Part shown: one piece after another, positions 34,834-45,270 of the stretch
Layout of the letters: each line of letters starts with the position of its first letter
Numbering within the stretch: the first letter of the stretch is position 1
Source of the DNA: an uncultured Granulosicoccaceae bacterium
Lineage (GTDB): Bacteria; Pseudomonadota; Gammaproteobacteria; Granulosicoccales; Granulosicoccaceae
Assembly: GCA_937951345.1 (NCBI GenBank)
Contig: CALFCF010000023.1
Coordinates: forward strand, 1 to 64,000
Direction: 5' to 3'
DNA: 64,000 nucleotides
Notes under the pieces: generated by a model
Databases searched by the model: none
What the model was told of the DNA's origin: nothing
What the model saw: only the letters and a program-made list of their open reading frames with translations
Position numbers and translations under genes: made by a program

Positions 34834-36216
34834 TTAGTTACCAGCTGCTTCCAGCATTGCCCGGTAATAGCGCCGTCCCATTTCTCGTAGTGCTCGTGTA
34901 CCAAAATGTATGCAAGACGTGTTGCCACAGGGAAACCCATTAGCCGGCGTCAAATCATCGTGAATTGAAACCGCACTGTGCCTGACACGGTTTCTTATGT
35001 TTCTGTGAGCTTCGTCGACCAAAGTCTTCTCCGGGGAGAAGTCACTTAAATCACCGCGTGCATCTGCACCACGAGACATTGTTCCAACAACAAACGGTAC
35101 ATTTGCATCGGCAGCTCGCGCGGCAGTGCCACGAATGTCGGGTATGATGCGGGTGCGCAATTGTTCAGCAAGTAGCTGTAGATTGTCAGCGTATCGGCCG
35201 GAGCACTCACTATTAGCATCTGACTCACCTTGATGCCAGAGTATGCCGCGTAAAACACCACCGGAAAATTCCAGTGCGTGGTTTATGCGCGTTAATGCTC
35301 TGTCAAACATCAACGTATTGCCATGGAATGGTTCGTTTGTGGGTAACGGGTTCCACTGACCGGGGGCGATAGTGGTATTGCAAAACGCAGTACCCGACCA
35401 GGCAGCCGGAACCAAAATTATGTTACGGCTTGTTGCCGGCAAAGCTTCTTTGGCAAAGGTCAGTCCCAGACCAATAAAGTCCTCTTCCTTGTCGAGCGTT
35501 GACGGTTCTACAGGAATATGCAGCGGATCTATCGCATTGGTCATCCGCGGCTCAATGAAGTTTACGTCAACGCTGGTGTAATCATCTGTCGATAGAAACA
35601 CGGTAAATTCGTCGTTGCGAGACACATTGAACTGCTTGATACGGTCGTTTGCTTCATCGGGGCCACCCGGGCCGGCATCCTTGGTTCCGTCACCACCGAA
35701 GCCCACCATATTACTTTGACCGATCAGCAGGTAAACGTCATCCCGCTCCACCGGCAACACATCAACATTCACGATAATAGTATCTGTCTGGTCACCGTCA
35801 CTAGCAGTTATTCTAAAACTCCGTTGCTGGGGCAGTATCGGCATCACGCCTACATTCAGTTTAAGATTGACATTGGTTTGATTAACGGAAGGCGTCAGTG
35901 TGTCGCTTCCAAACACAGTGCTGATAAATGCGGAGTCCTGTGCCTGAACACCGGCAATAGTCAGTATCACAGGGTCTTCATGTCCGTCTTCGCGGGTCAA
36001 ATCCAGTGGTATATCCAATCCGGCGCTGTCGCCTTCCTGTAAAACCAGAGCAACAGGTAGAGACCGCAATGAAAACGGTGCTGAATCACTGCCACTTCCG
36101 GATGAGCATGCACTCAGCAGCCCAATAATCGATGCGAAGACGCAAATCCTGAGCAAACGTGAGCACTTGTCTCCACTTCTGCACAGTCGAATAAATATGT
36201 ATTTTTTCAGATTCAT
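34834..36216 (-). CDS. SASA-family sialate O-acetylesterase-like lipoprotein (copy 1)
   Basis: About 460 residues from the ATG at 36216. The lipobox is in FASIIGLLSACSS, then comes a beta-rich Calx-beta/cadherin-like domain (about 45-150), then a SGNH-type carbohydrate acetylesterase domain. The nucleophile block is VYLLIGQSNMVGFGGDGT, the conserved block is GILWHQGESDANSE, and the catalytic-His region is CIHFGTRALREMGRRY. The domain family (SASA) removes O-acetyl groups from sugars. An in-frame start nine codons upstream (36243) is possible. It is a paralogue of the next gene and of the gene at 62.2 kb. Periplasmic or outer-membrane lipid anchorage is predicted. Confidence 0.8.
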   Translation of the reverse strand: MNLKKYIFIRLCRSGDKCSRLLRICVFASIIGLLSACSSGSGSDSAPFSLRSLPVALVLQEGDSAGLDIPLDLTREDGHEDPVILTIAGVQAQDSAFISTVFGSDTLTPSVNQTNVNLKLNVGVMPILPQQRSFRITASDGDQTDTIIVNVDVLPVERDDVYLLIGQSNMVGFGGDGTKDAGPGGPDEANDRIKQFNVSRNDEFTVFLSTDDYTSVDVNFIEPRMTNAIDPLHIPVEPSTLDKEEDFIGLGLTFAKEALPATSRNIILVPAAWSGTAFCNTTIAPGQWNPLPTNEPFHGNTLMFDRALTRINHALEFSGGVLRGILWHQGESDANSECSGRYADNLQLLAEQLRTRIIPDIRGTAARAADANVPFVVGTMSRGADARGDLSDFSPEKTLVDEAHRNIRNRVRHSAVSIHDDLTPANGFPCGNTSCIHFGTRALREMGRRYYRAMLEAAGN

Positions 36217-36549
36217 TATGGCTGGATACGCCGAAATGACCATTGGGCCGTGGTACTGGGATTAACGTTCACCGATGCCACCTTATCGGCACTAACGTTC
36301 CTCTGCTTCTTATCGGGCTCTGAAAATTTGAATTGTTACTAGAAAATTTTCGAAACGGTGCACACTAGTGAAATGTAGTTCATACGCAGCAAGGGTGCCG
36401 CTATTTGTGAATCTCAGCAGATGTACAGAAGTGCTGAGAATCTGAGGTGGATTTTCATCCTGCAACCACCTCGAACCTTGTAGATGCTATCCATCTACAA
36501 GTATCAGGTCGCTTGCACGAATAACAGAAAAATAGCGCTTACTTAGATA
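36217..36549. other. Intergenic region between the two SASA genes
   Basis: About 330 bp without a gene. It includes CTACAAGGTT...-type short inverted matches around 36470-36500 (TTGTAGATG / CATCTACAA), possibly the terminator region of the upstream copy, but without a clear T tract. Confidence 0.4.
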
Positions 36550-37992
36550 CTATTGTGCCGCGCTCAACACCGATTGCAGCGCTTGAAAATAGCGTACGCC
36601 CATTTCGCGATACGCCGCGGATCCAAAGTGGACACAAGAACCTTCACCACAGGGAAAGCCGTTTGATGGCACCAGATCATCAAAATTTGCGAAACCGTAG
36701 TGCGTAATCAATCCCTGAGAGCCTGCTGTTCTGTGTATGTTGTCGACTTGGTTTTTTGTCGTTGAAAACTGGGCGAAATCACCACGGCTATCGTTACCCC
36801 GCGACATGGTGCCGGCAACAAAGGGCACATCCGAGAACTGTCCGCGCGCTGCTGGCCCACGCGCATCGGTGATAATATTTGTGCGGAATTCACTGACTAA
36901 TGTCGCTAGGTTGGATGCATATTCTTGAGCGCATTCGGCGTTTTCACTGTCTGCTTCACCCTGATGCCAGAGTATGCCGCGCAGAATCCCACCGGATCGT
37001 TGAATAGCCAGATTTGCACGAACAACCGCACGCCTGAACAGTGTGGTACCACCAAACACCGGTGAGGTTGGTTCAAAAGCATTCCAGCCCAGGTCGCCTT
37101 CAATTACAAAATCCGGCGTGTCCGGCAACGTCGCAAAGAATCCGCCGGTGTTACAGAATCCGGTAGCAGACCAGGCTGCCGGCACCAGCACGATGCGATG
37201 TTCTGAATCAGTGCGCAAAGCCTGCTTCGCGAATGTCAAACCGAGGCCTATCCGAGTACCTGGTTTACCGGACATGTTTGGATCGCGGCTTTCATGCAAG
37301 GGGTCCTCGGCCTCAACGAAATCCGGGAAAGCGACTTGCGCAGCCGGATTTCCGAACTGATCTACTGAAAAGAACCTGACCGTGTCATTAGCCGTCACGT
37401 TCAATTGCTGAATAGCTGCGACCGGCTCATCCGGCTCTCCGGGATCTGCCTGTTTAGCGAAATCTTCACTGAAACCAGACATGTTGCTCTGACCAACGAG
37501 TAGATAGATATCGGGCAACGAAGTAGGGCGTATATTAAATAGCATTGTCACGCTTTCAGTCGACGTACCATCGCTGGCAGTCACAACCACTGATCGTTGC
37601 TGTTCGGTCGCACGACTTACACCGTGAGCGAAGAATGCGGTTAATGATGTCTGGTTATTACCAGCAGGCAATTGTTCTCCGGCTAATGACACGCTAAGTC
37701 GTGAATCACCCGGGTTTCCATCAACGGACAAACTCAGAACAATGGTCGCGTCGTGAGAGGCGCCACGAGCAATAGAAACCGGGACGGTTATCGCTTCACC
37801 TTCAATCAGATCAAAACCATTGTTGTTGGACAATAACCTAAACCCGTTATCTGTCGCAGGTGCAGGGTTGCCCGCGGTATCGACCATCGGAGTAACGGGC
37901 CCGCCAACAGGAAACGCCCGATCTGATCCACCACAGGCACTTAAAAACGCACAGGCTAAGCCCAGCCATAAAACGTGATATTGCACATTCAT
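36550..37992 (-). CDS. SASA-family sialate O-acetylesterase-like lipoprotein (copy 2)
   Basis: About 480 residues from the ATG at 37992 (MNVQYHVLWLGLACAFLSACGG, signal plus lipobox); a longer frame to 38076 would hide this signal. A beta-rich domain with a LIEGEAITVPVSIARG segment precedes the esterase domain with LLVGQSNMSGFSED, GILWHQGEADSE and CVHFGSAAYREMGVRYF. It is clearly paralogous to copy 1 and copy 3, and likely acts on an O-acetylated glycan outside the cytoplasm. Confidence 0.8.
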   Translation of the reverse strand: MNVQYHVLWLGLACAFLSACGGSDRAFPVGGPVTPMVDTAGNPAPATDNGFRLLSNNNGFDLIEGEAITVPVSIARGASHDATIVLSLSVDGNPGDSRLSVSLAGEQLPAGNNQTSLTAFFAHGVSRATEQQRSVVVTASDGTSTESVTMLFNIRPTSLPDIYLLVGQSNMSGFSEDFAKQADPGEPDEPVAAIQQLNVTANDTVRFFSVDQFGNPAAQVAFPDFVEAEDPLHESRDPNMSGKPGTRIGLGLTFAKQALRTDSEHRIVLVPAAWSATGFCNTGGFFATLPDTPDFVIEGDLGWNAFEPTSPVFGGTTLFRRAVVRANLAIQRSGGILRGILWHQGEADSENAECAQEYASNLATLVSEFRTNIITDARGPAARGQFSDVPFVAGTMSRGNDSRGDFAQFSTTKNQVDNIHRTAGSQGLITHYGFANFDDLVPSNGFPCGEGSCVHFGSAAYREMGVRYFQALQSVLSAAQ

Positions 37993-38870
37993 TCTGCCAG
38001 TCAAATCACCGCTATTATGTCGTAATAATATACTACGTACAATCATTGCGACAGCTGTAAGTAAGGATGTGGTCATGGCGCGTTGTTTAATACACAGACA
38101 ATTGGGTTTCCACCGACATATTCGCCTGCGTGGGTTATCAAATGTGTACTCTGTGGCTAGCGAATAAAGGGTTGAGTTTTGGCAAAAATAAAGGACTCAG
38201 ACCGCGCTCTGACGCGACCGAACCAACAAAATGGTTTGTTACGCTTTAGAACGTCTTTTGTCTGAACGGGCCTATTGTTTGCCGATGAATAATGAACAGA
38301 TGGATGCTTTTTTTTGCGTGTGGATTTTGTACGTATTCTGCATTGCAAACCTGCATTGCAAATCGAGCAAAAGTGCGGTTATTCGAGCCGCTTATCAGGC
38401 ATTAGTTTAGCAGAATCGCCACTTTGTAAGCTTGCGATTAGGCAAGCTGTCTATCCCCATGCTTTTTGTCACATTCTAGTGTGTTCGCACAATAGACGCT
38501 CTAGGCGAAATTCACTGAAAGTGCGCGCCACGCACGCTACGAATAGGCAGGCTAGTAACGGACTCCTTCCCGTTACGGCAACGAATTGAGCCACTGGTTC
38601 GTTCACATTTACGTGCTTTTGGGCCTGATCAGCCGATTTTGGAGGCAATCACTGGTAAACTAGTCGCCAGATCGGCGATTCTGCGCTATCGCGAACCAGC
38701 ATTAACCGGCGCATATAAAGCGGAATGCGTCCGTAAACGGACTGCCAGAGCGGCGCAGGCGCTTTTATAATTGTGCCACGCTGTAAATCGCTAAATCTAA
38801 ACAAACTACATAGATCGCACGCAGATCTTACAAACGAAACTAAGTTCGTATCATTAAGCCGGAGGAATCC
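37993..38870. other. Non-coding region upstream of the ABC importer
   Basis: Roughly 880 bp with no convincing gene. It contains a tandem copy of CTGCATTGCAAA (38339-38362), a GTAACGG/CCGTTAC hairpin (38555-38576) and a perfect GTCCGT-AA-ACGGAC hairpin (38729-38742). The substrate-binding-protein gene has a strong GGAGG ribosome-binding site at 38861-38865. Confidence 0.55.
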
Positions 38871-40550
38871 ATGGTATTCAGAAAAATCAACGGCGAGGAA
38901 ATGCCAAAGCACATCGCCGAGATGGCAGAGGTTGTAAAACAGAGCGACGATGGCGTTACGCGTCGCGAATTCCTTGCTCTCGCCAGTGTTTTCGGTGCCA
39001 GCACAGCAACTGCCTACGGCATGCTGGGTCTGGTGGCACCTGAGCAGGCGCATGCCGCGGGTGAGGCGAAGCAGGGTGGAACTCTGCGTTTTCAAACCGA
39101 AGTCAGAGCGCTTAAAGATCCTCGCACTTACGATTGGTCTCAAATAGCCAACTTTTCAAGAGGCTGGCTGGAGTATCTCGTTGAGTACAACAACGATGCA
39201 ACCTTCAGCGGAAAACTGCTTGAAGGCTGGGGTGTCAGTGATGATGCTACATCGTATGTCCTTAAGGTCCGCAAAGGCGTCAAATGGAACAACGGTGACG
39301 ATTTCACCGCTGAAGACGTAGCGCGCAACATTGAAGGCTGGTGTGATAAATCTGTCGAAGGCAATTCCATGGCGGGTCGTTTCGCTACACTGATCGACGA
39401 AGATTCCGGCAAGGCAATCGAGGGTGCGATCGAAATCGTCGATTCCCATACCGTCAAGTTGAACCTGCCAGCACCTGATATTTCCTTGATTGCAGGTATG
39501 GCTGATTATCCGGCTGCTATCGTCCACAAAGACTATAACGCGGAAACAGCACTTGATAAGCCGCTCGGTACCGGAGCTTATCTACCTGAATCACTGAAAG
39601 TTGGTGAGAAAGCTGTACTGGTGCGTAACACCGATCACAAATGGTGGAACGAGGGTAACGGTGCATGGCTCGATCGCGTCGAGTACATTGACTACGGCAC
39701 TGAGCCTGCTGCGCACTTTGCGGCTGCAGAGAGTGATGAAGTTGATGCTATCTACAGCACCGAGGGCGTAGAGAGTCTTGAATTATTCGCAACACTCGAT
39801 GGCTGGCAGCAAAACGACGTTGTTACTGCCGCTACCATCGTCATCCGTACCAATCAGGAAGCTGAAGTTGACGGCAAGAAGATCTATGCCGACAAGCGTG
39901 TACGCCAGGCACTCGCAAAAGCTGTCGATAACAGCGTTTGTCTTGAATTGGGTATTGGCGGTCTCGGTATCGTCGCAGAGAACCATCACGTCGGTCCGAT
40001 GCACCCTGAGTACGCCAAACTTGATCCTTTAACTGTTGATCCTGCCGGTGCCAAGGCACTGATGGAAGAAGCAGGCATGGGTGACTTCGAACACGAATTG
40101 ATTTCACTTGACGCCGGTTACCGCAAAGATACAACCGATGCAGTAGCTGACATGCTACGTAAGGCTGGTATCAACGTTAAGCGAACTGTTCTGCCAGGCT
40201 CTACCTTCTGGAATGACTGGGCGAAATATCCGTACTCATCCACTAACTGGAACCACCGACCACTCGGTGTACAGGTACTGGCTCTGGCGTATCGCTCCGG
40301 TGAAGCGTGGAACGAAGCTGGTTTTAACAACGCTGATTTCGATGCGGGGTTGAAAGAAGCACTGGCAACACCTGACGTTGAAGCGCGGCGCAAAGTCATG
40401 GCCAAGATCGAGAAGATCATGCAGGATGAAGGCGTGATTGTTCAGCCTTACTGGCGTAGTTTGTCGAACTTCACCCGCGAAAATGTCGGTGGCTGTGAAC
40501 ACCACATTACCTTTGAGTACCGTCCTCAGGATATGTATCTCAAGGCCTGA
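38871..40550 (+). CDS. ABC transporter substrate-binding protein, family 5 (Tat-exported)
   Basis: A 559-residue periplasmic binding protein of the peptide/nickel (SBP_bac_5) family. A Tat signal lies unusually deep, after a ~25-residue charged N-terminus ([15 protein letters not shown]...AHAA). The mature part has the family segments [19 protein letters not shown] and [23 protein letters not shown]. It has a strong GGAGG ribosome-binding site. It is the first gene of a complete importer; a hairpin directly downstream probably limits read-through so that binding protein exceeds permease. The ligand (peptide, opine or other) is not evident. Confidence 0.9.
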   Translation: MVFRKINGEEMPKHIAEMAEVVKQSDDGVTRREFLALASVFGASTATAYGMLGLVAPEQAHAAGEAKQGGTLRFQTEVRALKDPRTYDWSQIANFSRGWLEYLVEYNNDATFSGKLLEGWGVSDDATSYVLKVRKGVKWNNGDDFTAEDVARNIEGWCDKSVEGNSMAGRFATLIDEDSGKAIEGAIEIVDSHTVKLNLPAPDISLIAGMADYPAAIVHKDYNAETALDKPLGTGAYLPESLKVGEKAVLVRNTDHKWWNEGNGAWLDRVEYIDYGTEPAAHFAAAESDEVDAIYSTEGVESLELFATLDGWQQNDVVTAATIVIRTNQEAEVDGKKIYADKRVRQALAKAVDNSVCLELGIGGLGIVAENHHVGPMHPEYAKLDPLTVDPAGAKALMEEAGMGDFEHELISLDAGYRKDTTDAVADMLRKAGINVKRTVLPGSTFWNDWAKYPYSSTNWNHRPLGVQVLALAYRSGEAWNEAGFNNADFDAGLKEALATPDVEARRKVMAKIEKIMQDEGVIVQPYWRSLSNFTRENVGGCEHHITFEYRPQDMYLKA

Positions 40551-40860
40551 TAAGGGTCCGGCGCGCAATAGGGCAATTACACAGGTGGCAGTCTTTACTC
40601 GTCACTTGTGTAATAACCGTTTTCGCTGCTGAAAGGGAATTGTTCTCGAAGTGATTTGCTATGGGTGCGGTTTTTCTGCAACCGGAAATTGCTGAAACAG
40701 AATTACAGTTAATGTTATTCAAAATGCTGCAATCTCCAAGACTGCAATATCAAATAATGCATCATCGAACAAAGGCAGGCGTTAGGCCTGCCTTTGTCAT
40801 TGTTAATCACCAACACTGCAGTATTCCCTTGGTTTACCAACAAATCGATCATCCAAAGTC
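40551..40860. other. Gap between binding protein and permease genes
   Basis: 310 bp with no gene; its notable content is the attenuator-like hairpin at 40771-40795. Confidence 0.5.
40771..40795 (+). terminator. Intercistronic terminator/attenuator in the ABC operon
   Basis: AAAGGCAGGC and GCCTGCCTTT are perfect 10-bp arms around a GTTAG loop. The short T run makes partial termination likely, which would lower expression of the downstream permease genes relative to the binding protein. Confidence 0.75.
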
Positions 40861-41907
40861 ATGATCAGTTTTTTAATAAAGCGCTCGGGCGTAATGCTGC
40901 TGACGGCTCTATGCCTGACATTTGTCGTCTTCTTTCTAACCAACCTCGAGCCCAATCTCGAAAAACTCACCAAGAGTGAGGGAAATATGCGCATGACTGA
41001 CGAACAGGTTCAGTCATGGTTGCAAAACAACGGATACAGACAACCCCTGTTAAAGCGCTATGGAGAATGGCTGGGAGTAGCGCCAGGGTGGACGCGCACT
41101 GCTGACGACGGTAAAGAATTCGGCCGCTGCGTCAAACCCGACGAAAGCATTGCACAATCACCCAGATTTTGTGGGCTCGTGCAGGGTGAGTGGGGTCGTT
41201 CGCTTGTCTTTCGCACTGACATTTCCGGCATCATCAAAGAAAAACTTACGCTTACAGGCAAGCTGATGCTCGGTGTATTGCTGGTGATGGCGCCAGCTGC
41301 GCTTATCATTGGTGTGATCGCCGGTATGCGCGAAGGTACTAAAACAGACCGCACATTATCGGCGTTTTCGATACTGACCACCTCGACACCCGAATATGTT
41401 TCCGGGGTCATTTTTATCGTACTGTTTTCTAGCAAGCTGGTCGGGTTGCGCTGGTTCAAAGGCACAGCCACATCAGCTATGGAAAATATCACTTTCGAGA
41501 ATTTCACACTGCCTGTGATGGCTCTAGCGCTTTACGGCGTCGGATATATCGCACGAATGACGCGAGCCTCAATGGCGGAAGTTATGACAGAGCAATACAT
41601 AAGAACTGCGCGCCTGAAAGGATTAAGTTTTGGTTCTGTAGTTATCAAACACGCATTACGCAATGCATTGATAGCTCCTTTTACAGTAATCATGTTGCAA
41701 ATTCCCTGGCTGCTGACAGGGGTTGTCATTATTGAAACGCTGTTTAACTATAAAGGTTTTGGCTGGACGTTAGTTGCTGCTGTTGGTAACAACGACATTG
41801 AGCTGCTGCTCGCGTGTTCTGTTGTTGCCGTGTTTGTCGTACTTATTACGCAATTGATTTCTGATATATCGTACGTGTATCTCAACCCTCGAATCCGCGT
41901 AAGTTGA
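40861..41907 (+). CDS. ABC transporter permease (DppB/YejB-like)
   Basis: A 348-residue inner-membrane permease with the binding-protein-dependent transport domain. The N-terminal helix MISFLIKRSGVMLLTALCLTFVVFFLTNLEPN and the EAA loop (YIRTARLKGLSFGSVVIKHALRNALI) are typical. A ~120-residue periplasmic loop with two Cys (GRCVKPDESIAQSPRFCGLV) lies after helix 1. It pairs with the next permease and the fused ATPase. Confidence 0.9.
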   Translation: MISFLIKRSGVMLLTALCLTFVVFFLTNLEPNLEKLTKSEGNMRMTDEQVQSWLQNNGYRQPLLKRYGEWLGVAPGWTRTADDGKEFGRCVKPDESIAQSPRFCGLVQGEWGRSLVFRTDISGIIKEKLTLTGKLMLGVLLVMAPAALIIGVIAGMREGTKTDRTLSAFSILTTSTPEYVSGVIFIVLFSSKLVGLRWFKGTATSAMENITFENFTLPVMALALYGVGYIARMTRASMAEVMTEQYIRTARLKGLSFGSVVIKHALRNALIAPFTVIMLQIPWLLTGVVIIETLFNYKGFGWTLVAAVGNNDIELLLACSVVAVFVVLITQLISDISYVYLNPRIRVS

Positions 41908-41914
41908 GATCATC

Positions 41915-43069
41915 ATGGAACGTTTAACCGGTACAGAAATATTTGTTCGTATCCTGCAGCAGTTCACCCCGGTGTGGATCGGACTAGCAGTCATACTTTT
42001 TATCTCATGGATATTCAGACGCAAGCTTGGTCTGTACGGCCGGCTGTTTTCCAGTCCAATCGGTATTGTCGGCTTGATACTGATCTTGTTCTGGGCGCTT
42101 ACTGCCCTTTTTGCAGATTCAATAGTCACTGCTGATCATCTGTCGCAGATCTCCGGTATGAAAAACAAATTGCCGGGATGGCCGGTTAAAGGTCAGGAAG
42201 GTGCGTATTACCTGCTCGGCGGTGACAATCTGGCACGCGATGTTTTTAGTCGTATGGTCATGGGTAGTCGCATCGTACTTGCTATTGCGCCGGCGGCCAC
42301 ATTGTTTGCCTTTATGGTCGGTATTACGCTGGGTCTGCCTGCTGGTTTTTACGGCGGTAAACTGGATACGGGTTTAAGTTTTCTTGCCAATCTGGTTCTG
42401 GCCTTCCCGGTTATTTTGCTGTTCTTCCTGCTAGTTACACCGGAAATTCGTTCAACAGGTGTTCCACTGGCTTTGGCAGGTGTCCTGTTTTTATTCCCGA
42501 TTATCTTTTTTATTATGCTGTTCTCTTCACGTTATCGTGAAAGACCGGCATTACTTGCCGTGTTACTGACAATAACAATTGTTCTTGGTGGATGGGCCTA
42601 TACAGGGCTTGCTTTCAATGCTGATCCACTGAATGTTTTCTATATGGACCCGAATCTACTAAACATTTTTGTGTCAGTGGTATTCGTTAACTCACCCACT
42701 GTTTTCAGGATAGTTCGGGGACTGACCATTGACATAAAAACCCGCGACTATGTGGCAGCAGCGCAAACCCGGGGTGAGCGTCCGTGGTACATCATGTTGT
42801 GGGAGGTACTACCCAATGCACGTGGCCCGTTGATTGTCGATTTCTGTCTGCGTATCGGTTACACCACCATTCTGCTCGGAACGCTGGGATTTTTCGGACT
42901 GGGTCTGACACCGGAAAGCCCCGACTGGGGTAACACCATAAATGAGGGCCGTAAGCTTCTGCAGGTTTATCCGCACCCGGCTTTGCCGCCTACGATAGCG
43001 CTAATGACGCTGGTTCTTGGACTTAATCTGTTGGCCGACGGGTTACGCGAAGAGTCGCTAAAGGACTAA
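41915..43069 (+). CDS. ABC transporter permease (DppC/YejE-like)
   Basis: A 384-residue second permease, starting 8 bp after the first. The cytoplasmic EAA loop RDYVAAAQTRGERPWYIMLWEVLPNARGPLIV is clear. It has an additional pair of membrane helices in the middle (about residues 175-225), making it longer than the ~300-residue DppC standard. Confidence 0.9.
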   Translation: MERLTGTEIFVRILQQFTPVWIGLAVILFISWIFRRKLGLYGRLFSSPIGIVGLILILFWALTALFADSIVTADHLSQISGMKNKLPGWPVKGQEGAYYLLGGDNLARDVFSRMVMGSRIVLAIAPAATLFAFMVGITLGLPAGFYGGKLDTGLSFLANLVLAFPVILLFFLLVTPEIRSTGVPLALAGVLFLFPIIFFIMLFSSRYRERPALLAVLLTITIVLGGWAYTGLAFNADPLNVFYMDPNLLNIFVSVVFVNSPTVFRIVRGLTIDIKTRDYVAAAQTRGERPWYIMLWEVLPNARGPLIVDFCLRIGYTTILLGTLGFFGLGLTPESPDWGNTINEGRKLLQVYPHPALPPTIALMTLVLGLNLLADGLREESLKD

Positions 43070-43125
43070 CGAAATACAACAATGCATACACTGACTTTCA
43101 GCCTGTCTCTTCGGAATAAAGCACT

Positions 43126-45270
43126 ATGAATACAGTTGCCGAAAACCGATCTGATTCGGTGTCGTCTGATCCTGTCGACTCCAGTACCGGCATACAGCCC
43201 ATTCTGGAAATAGAAAAACTGAATATTTCCTTTTTTGTTAGAGCAGGTGAAATTCCTGCTGTGATGGATTTCTCGTGCAAAGTCATGCCGGGTGAGGCGA
43301 TGGGGCTTGTTGGCGAGTCCGGTTGCGGAAAATCAACCGTTGCGCTTGGCATCATGCGGGACATGGGAAATCGCGGCAAGATTGTCGGCGGTAAAATAAA
43401 GTTCCGTGGGCGCGACATGGGAGAGATGTCGGAGCAGGAATTGCGCGATCTGCGTGGTTCGAAAATTTCAATGATCTATCAGGAACCGATGGCGTCATTG
43501 AACCCGGCAATGAAGATCGGTAAGCAGCTGATTGAAGTTCCGATGATCCACGAAGGTATCAGTAAAGCGGATGCCTATAAACGCAGTGTTGAATTACTCG
43601 ATGCCGTCAAATTGCCAGATCCCGCGCGAGTCATGGGCGCTTTTCCGCATCAGATTTCCGGTGGTCAGCAACAGCGTATCGTTATTGCCATGGCTTTGCT
43701 TTCTAAGCCTGATTTATTGTTACTGGATGAGCCGACAACAGCACTCGACGTTACGGTCGAAGCCGGGATCGTGCAACTAGTTAAAGAACTAGCACGAGAG
43801 ACGGGCACGTCGATGCTTTTCATCTCACACAATCTGGGTCTCATTCTCGAGACCTGTGATCGAATTACCGTGATGTATTCCGGAGAGGCTGTTGAAACCG
43901 GTACGGTGCATGAAGTATTTGATCGTATGCGCCATCCCTACACGCAGGGTCTGTTCAATTCAATCCCGCTGCCGGGTGCAGATAAGAACACACGACCGTT
44001 GGTTGCGATCCCCGGCCAATTGCCACTACCGATGGAGCGCCCGCACGGCTGTAATTTTGGACCTCGTTGCCCGCATTTTACCGATACCTGTGATCAGGAA
44101 GCGGTGCGTATGACACCCGTAGCCGACGAACCTGATCATATGTCACGTTGTGTTCGTATCGATGAGATCGACTGGCATGCAGAGCCGGAAAGACCGCTGG
44201 TCGCCGATCCGACAGAACCCGGTGATGTTGTGCTCGATGTACGTGACCTGAAAAAATATTACAGCGTTGCTGCAAATCAGATGTTTGGTGGTGGGGACAA
44301 ACGAACAGTTAAAGCTAATGAGTCTATTTCCCTGACAGCGCGCGAATCTGAAACTGTAGCGATCGTCGGCGAATCCGGTTGTGGTAAATCAACACTCGCT
44401 AAAGTGTTGCTGGGGCTTGAGACAGCCACTGACGGAGACGTGGTACTCGGCAATGTTATGATCGGCGATACCGACGTAACTGATCGCGATACGAAAACCG
44501 TTGCATCTGTTCAGATGGTCTTTCAGAACCCGTTCGACACGCTAAACCCCAGTCATTCAGTTGGTTCGCAAATTATACGAACACTTGAGAAATTTGGCAT
44601 TGGCACCACACCTGCTGATCGCCAGCGTCGCATGCTTGAATTACTCGATCTGGTTAAATTGCCACGCGCGTTTGCGGATCGTATGCCACGACAACTTTCC
44701 GGTGGTCAAAAACAACGCATCGGCGTCGCACGTGCATTTGCCGGCCAGCCGCGTCTTGTCGTTGCAGACGAGCCGGTATCGGCACTCGATGTGTCTGTGC
44801 AAGCGGCAGTAACCGAACTATTGATGGAAATACAGCGTGAAGCGAAAACCACCATGCTGTTCATCAGTCACGACTTATCGGTTGTTCGTTACATCGCGGA
44901 TCGCGTCGTCGTGATGTACCTTGGACATATAGTTGAGCAGGGTACAACCGACCAGATATTCACACCCCCGTACCATCCCTACACAGAGGCATTACTGTCT
45001 GCGATACCTATCGCGGATACCAGCGTCAAAAAGAAACAGATCGTTTTGGAAGGCGATATACCCTCGGCGATGAATCCACCCAGTGGATGCCCGTTTCAGA
45101 CTCGTTGCGGACACAAAAAAGACGTGCCGGACGCCCTGTGCGAGCGTGAACTGCCGCAGGTCCGGGAGTTGGCATCAGGGCACCAGGTGAAGTGTCACCT
45201 CAGTGATGAGAAATTCAATGCCATGGAAGCAGTTATCAGCTTTACTAAAAAGTCCGACCTCTCGCGCTGA
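43126..45270 (+). CDS. Fused dual ABC ATPase (DppD-DppF type)
   Basis: A 714-residue protein with two complete nucleotide-binding domains. Walker A GESGCGKST occurs twice (about residues 64 and 420), with signatures SGGQQQR and SGGQKQR and Walker B LLLLDEP and LVVADEP. Each half is followed by an oligopeptide-transporter C-terminal segment with cysteines (CNFGPRCPHFTDTCD; CPFQTRCGHKKDVPDALC) as in peptide ABC importers, some of which bind an Fe-S cluster there. It energises the two permeases upstream. Confidence 0.93.
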   Translation: MNTVAENRSDSVSSDPVDSSTGIQPILEIEKLNISFFVRAGEIPAVMDFSCKVMPGEAMGLVGESGCGKSTVALGIMRDMGNRGKIVGGKIKFRGRDMGEMSEQELRDLRGSKISMIYQEPMASLNPAMKIGKQLIEVPMIHEGISKADAYKRSVELLDAVKLPDPARVMGAFPHQISGGQQQRIVIAMALLSKPDLLLLDEPTTALDVTVEAGIVQLVKELARETGTSMLFISHNLGLILETCDRITVMYSGEAVETGTVHEVFDRMRHPYTQGLFNSIPLPGADKNTRPLVAIPGQLPLPMERPHGCNFGPRCPHFTDTCDQEAVRMTPVADEPDHMSRCVRIDEIDWHAEPERPLVADPTEPGDVVLDVRDLKKYYSVAANQMFGGGDKRTVKANESISLTARESETVAIVGESGCGKSTLAKVLLGLETATDGDVVLGNVMIGDTDVTDRDTKTVASVQMVFQNPFDTLNPSHSVGSQIIRTLEKFGIGTTPADRQRRMLELLDLVKLPRAFADRMPRQLSGGQKQRIGVARAFAGQPRLVVADEPVSALDVSVQAAVTELLMEIQREAKTTMLFISHDLSVVRYIADRVVVMYLGHIVEQGTTDQIFTPPYHPYTEALLSAIPIADTSVKKKQIVLEGDIPSAMNPPSGCPFQTRCGHKKDVPDALCERELPQVRELASGHQVKCHLSDEKFNAMEAVISFTKKSDLSR

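Noticed and set aside
38157-38589. Small frames on both strands before the ABC binding-protein gene
   Set aside because: No ribosome-binding sites or recognisable sequence; treated as non-coding.
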